A stretch of DNA of 53,294 nucleotides from Actinobacteria bacterium UBA2184 (GTDB lineage: Bacteria; Actinomycetota; Coriobacteriia; Anaerosomatales; Anaerosomataceae). The translations under genes and the position numbers were made by a program. Shown one piece after another: positions 51,059 through 53,294 of the stretch; position 1 is the first letter of the stretch; each line of letters begins with the position of its first letter. Location: NCBI GenBank assembly GCA_002328745.1, contig DCVQ01000029.1, forward strand, positions 25,979 through 79,272. Reading direction: 5' to 3'. The notes under the pieces are model-generated. The model searched no databases. It was not told the DNA's origin and was given only the letters and a program-made list of their open reading frames with translations.

Positions 51059-51271
51059 CTACCCGAGCGCGCGACGGATCTCGGCGTACTGCTCGGGCGT
51101 TATCTCTCCGCGCGCAAGGCGCTGGCGAACGATCTCGACCGGATCGGCCTGACCGTTCGGCGACTGCACGTGCCCCTCGGTGTGCGACATGCCGCAGTAT
51201 CCGGGGCCCTCGGCCCGACGAAACGCCCACACGAGCACGAACACCAGCGGGAACCAGAAGAACCACATCAT
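51059..51271 (-). CDS. SHOCT-domain small membrane protein
   Basis: 70 residues from ATG 51271, with AAGGAG at 8 nt. An N-terminal TM helix (MMWFFWFPLVFVLVWAF) and a C-terminal SHOCT domain (DPVEIVRQRLARGEITPEQY, AEIRRALG). SHOCT domains are short oligomerisation modules. Confidence 0.85.
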   Translation of the reverse strand: MMWFFWFPLVFVLVWAFRRAEGPGYCGMSHTEGHVQSPNGQADPVEIVRQRLARGEITPEQYAEIRRALG

Positions 51272-51447
51272 CAGACTCACTCCTTCTCAAGCCGCGCGCG
51301 AGGCGCGGCGCGATGGCATTCACGGCACGTACTGACGCAATACGCATGCCATACATGCCCGGTGCGTATGGAGGTGTTGTGTGGTTTGGATCGCGTTCAG
51401 AGGCACCTGCCACAGTGTGGTTGCGAGGGTCACGCCACTGCAGGAGG

Positions 51448-51479
51448 TGATAGAATTCGAACATCTAGATAGCATATGC
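51448..51479 (+). promoter_or_regulatory. Extended -10 promoter and palindromes for the Phd/ParE pair
   Basis: TGATAGAAT (51448-51456) is an extended -10. The palindromes ATCTAGAT (51463-51470) and GCATATGC (51472-51479) follow at the start site and are probable antitoxin operators. Confidence 0.5.
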
Positions 51480-51506
51480 ACGTGGATCAGTCTTCGGAGG
51501 TGCCCC

Positions 51507-51779
51507 GTGCGCATCAAGCCGTCCACCGCCATCCGCCAGGACTACACCGGCTTCGCCGACCTGTGCCACTCCATCGATGAGCCCGTGGTGCTCACGCGCA
51601 ACGGCGAGGCCGATCTGGTGGTGATGAGCTACGAGGCATACGAGCGCGCGGAAGCCCGGGTGAAGCTGCAGGCTCGCCTTATCACCGCCGACCGTCAGGC
51701 TGGGCACGGCGAGGCGCTGCTCGAGAGCGCATCGGTGTTCGACCGCCTGAGGAGCAGGGTCGATGGTGCCGAAGCCTAG
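51507..51779 (+). CDS. Phd/YefM-family antitoxin
   Basis: 90 residues from GTG 51507 with GGAGG. MRIKPSTAIRQDYTGFADLC, EPVVLTRNGEADLVVMSYEA and YERAEARVKLQARLI fit Phd/YefM. It binds DNA by the N-terminal part and neutralises the toxin through the C-terminus. Its end overlaps the toxin gene by 17 nt. Confidence 0.88.
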   Translation: MRIKPSTAIRQDYTGFADLCHSIDEPVVLTRNGEADLVVMSYEAYERAEARVKLQARLITADRQAGHGEALLESASVFDRLRSRVDGAEA

Positions 51780-52089
51780 GCTGCCCGTCCGCTTCACGCC
51801 TGCCGCCGCAGACGACCTCGACGAGGCGTTCGCATACGTCACCACCCGCAACCGCGCGGCGGCCGCGGCGCTCCTCGCACGCATCGAGCAGGCGGTCGAG
51901 CACCTCGGCGATCTCCCGGAGATGGGCGCGCCGCTTACGCCCGAGGAGTTCGAACTCGTGGAGCCGGGGGTGCGCTTCGTCGTGGTGGAGCCGTACCTCG
52001 TCTTCTACCGTGTCGCGGACCCAGGCGTCATCGTCCTGCGGGTCCTTCACGCGCACCGCGACTCGCTCGGCGACCTGCTCGGCGGCTGA
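51763..52089 (+). CDS. ParE/RelE-family toxin
   Basis: 108 residues. VRFTPAAADDLDEAFAYV, IEQAVEHLGDLPEMGAPL, RFVVVEPYLVFYRV and VIVLRVLHAHRD are typical of ParE-like toxins, which act on gyrase or, in the RelE branch, on mRNA. Paired with the overlapping Phd-type antitoxin. Confidence 0.88.
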   Translation: MVPKPRLPVRFTPAAADDLDEAFAYVTTRNRAAAAALLARIEQAVEHLGDLPEMGAPLTPEEFELVEPGVRFVVVEPYLVFYRVADPGVIVLRVLHAHRDSLGDLLGG

Positions 52090-52094
52090 CGCAC

Positions 52095-52122
52095 GCGGGC
52101 CCCGACATCCGCCGGGGCCCGC
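52095..52122. terminator. Bidirectional terminator-like hairpin
   Basis: GCGGGCCCCG, 8-nt loop, CGGGGCCCGC: a perfect 10-bp stem between the convergent parE and hsp20 genes. Confidence 0.6.
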
Positions 52123-52181
52123 TGCTCTCGGCGCGCGTCGCGGCACCTCTCGCACCTGCGCGCTGCCGACCGCGACGCTCG

Positions 52182-52637
52182 CTACTTCTTCTCGGCCTTC
52201 GCGACCTCGATCTTGGTCGTCTTCGGCCGTGCCGCCTCGAGCGCCTTGGGGACATGCACCTCGAGGATGCCGTCGGTGTAGCTGGCCGTGATGGCCGCCG
52301 GGTCCACGCCCTCGGGGATGGACAGCGAGCGCTCGAAGGAGCCGTAGCTGCTCTCGGTCACGAGCCAGCCCTCGTCCTCCTTCGTCTCCTCGGCCGTGCG
52401 CTCGCCCCTGATGGTGAGCACGTTGTCCGTGAGCTCGATGTCCACGTCCTCCGGCTTGATGCCCGGCAGCTCGGCGCGCACCGTGATGTCGTCACCGCTG
52501 CGCTTCACGTCCACTTTCGGCATCCACGCCACACCCTCTCCCGTGCGCTCGGCCTGGCCGAGGCGGGCGAAGATGCGGTCCATGTCGCGCTGCATGCGCA
52601 GCGCCTCGCCGAACGGGTCCCACCGTACGATCGCCAT
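52182..52637 (-). CDS. hsp20: Hsp20 small heat-shock protein
   Basis: 151 residues; GGAGGTGACGACC precedes ATG 52637. The N-terminus IVRWDPFGEALRMQRDMDRI, the alpha-crystallin domain (VDVKRSGDDITVRAELPGIK...GSFERSLSIPEGVD) and the A-x-x-x-x-G-x-L motif (ASYTDGILEVHVPK) are all present. It binds unfolded proteins without ATP. It lies downstream of the clpB end, consistent with a heat-shock group. Confidence 0.92.
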   Translation of the reverse strand: MAIVRWDPFGEALRMQRDMDRIFARLGQAERTGEGVAWMPKVDVKRSGDDITVRAELPGIKPEDVDIELTDNVLTIRGERTAEETKEDEGWLVTESSYGSFERSLSIPEGVDPAAITASYTDGILEVHVPKALEAARPKTTKIEVAKAEKK

Positions 52638-52771
52638 GGTCGTCACCTCCGTATGTCGTGCGTGCTGCCGGCCTGGCGTCGCGCGACAGCTCCGCGTTGT
52701 ACCTCTTTGTGTGCCGGACATCCCTGCCCGCCATCGCCCGTCCTCCGGGCCCGTGCGGCCGCGCTGCCGCG

Positions 52772-53110
52772 CTACCGCGCCGCTTCCGGACCCGCGCACC
52801 GCTCGCATCGCGCGGCGAGCTCGCGACCGGAGACCGCCACGTCCACGCGCGCCTCGCGCGCCGCAGCCGGCAGATAGCCCAGGTCGCACTCGGGCAGCGG
52901 CGAGCGGTGGTTGAAGCCGCGCCGCCCCATCTCGGCGGCGAGCGCCTCGTGCCGCGCTCCCATCGCCGCGGGCTCCAGCAGCCCCTTGGCGATGAACCCG
53001 TCGATCGACCTGGGCCGCGCGAGCGTGCCCGCGAGCATGTGGATCTCCACGTGCTCGCCCAGGAGATGCCGGTCGCACATCCCCGCCGGATCCACCATCC
53101 ACATCCTCAT
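52772..53110 (-). CDS. Pyrimidine dimer DNA glycosylase/endonuclease V-like protein
   Basis: 112 residues from ATG 53110 with AAGGAGGTG. MRMWMVDPAGMCDRHLLGEH, VEIHMLAGTLARPRSIDGFI, AKGLLEPAAMGARHEALAAE and FNHRSPLP match the PF03013 group named after T4 DenV. Whether it repairs UV dimers is unproven. Between clpB and hsp20, it may belong to a stress operon. Confidence 0.75.
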   Translation of the reverse strand: MRMWMVDPAGMCDRHLLGEHVEIHMLAGTLARPRSIDGFIAKGLLEPAAMGARHEALAAEMGRRGFNHRSPLPECDLGYLPAAAREARVDVAVSGRELAARCERCAGPEAAR

Positions 53111-53154
53111 GCGCCAGCACCTCCTTCGCCGCGACCGCACCGCAGGCGTGTCGC

Positions 53155-53294
53155 CTACCCTGCGTGCCCCACCTGCCGCACGCCGAGCGCATCGCCGATC
53201 ACGTCGATCGTCACGCTGTCGCCGTCGGCCACGCTGCCGTCGATGATCCCGCGCGCCACGCGGTCCACCACCTCGCGCTGGATGAGCCGCTTCA
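53155..53294 (-). CDS. clpB: ClpB disaggregase, C-terminal end only
   Basis: The visible 45 residues, KRLIQREVVDRVARGIIDGS followed by VADGDSVTIDVIGDALGV, are the C-terminal subdomain of ClpB (KRxIQ...VVDPLA...). The rest lies beyond the window. ClpB with DnaK and Hsp20 rescues aggregated protein. Confidence 0.8.
   Translation of the reverse strand, partial: KRLIQREVVDRVARGIIDGSVADGDSVTIDVIGDALGVRQVGHAG

Overview
The window is high-GC bacterial DNA, most likely from a Gram-positive actinobacterium, perhaps a Coriobacteriia-like anaerobe. The reasons are the very GC-rich codon use, many GTG starts, SOS boxes of the Gram-positive form (GAAC-N4-GTTC), an SCO5918-type small protein and an XrtG-type exosortase locus. 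No rRNA or tRNA gene and no CRISPR array is visible, so the taxonomy is an inference. No stretch longer than 300 bases lacks a gene.

Region 1 (1-10627) is a surface or exopolymer locus. It encodes a repeat protein with an IPTL-CTERM-like tail, an exosortase, a processive GT2 glycosyltransferase, a GT39-like membrane protein, a flippase-like/GT4 fusion and a methyltransferase, all tightly overlapped on the + strand. A GT2 enzyme and a small membrane protein follow on the - strand. Region 2 (10737-18446) holds a DUF2779 RecB-like nuclease, a GYF-domain membrane subtilase, a divergent Lgt, a Fic protein split by a frame change, a VapBC pair and a DUF937 protein.

Region 3 (18613-46984) is a large genome-defence and DNA-damage island, almost entirely on the - strand and visibly less GC-rich than its flanks. 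It contains two cassettes built on a duplicated 196-residue protein of unknown function, a HEPN/MNT module, a DUF6308 protein and an SCO5918-like protein. Next is an 11-kb seven-gene colinear array: two N6-methylase genes, a GIY-YIG-DEAH helicase, a DUF262-DUF1524 nuclease with an alkyltransferase-like C-terminus, NurA, HerA, and a PD-(D/E)XK-DUF7662 protein. After that come a 39-residue basic protein behind an SOS promoter, an HNH nuclease, a DUF3800 gene facing a compact three-way-junction RNA with its own promoter, a second DUF262 protein with a PD-(D/E)XK partner, a PGN_0703-type nuclease cluster, a HelD-like helicase with topoisomerase zinc fingers, and a NERD nuclease.

Two control signals recur in the island. 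First, SOS boxes lie between the -35 and -10 elements of three promoters. Second, a motif of the form TGTCA-(rest)-N8-TAnnnT lies just upstream of six genes or operons. It resembles the mycobacterial PafBC/RecA-NDp DNA-damage promoter, and in three cases it places the start codon only 6 nt after the -10. Much of the island therefore looks inducible by DNA damage.

Region 4 (47013-53294) returns to ordinary genes: an N-formylglutamate amidohydrolase-like protein, a large secreted RCC1-repeat/Ig-like protein with a long leader, a membrane zinc peptidase, a SHOCT protein, a Phd/ParE toxin-antitoxin pair, and a heat-shock group (Hsp20, pyrimidine-dimer glycosylase, end of ClpB).
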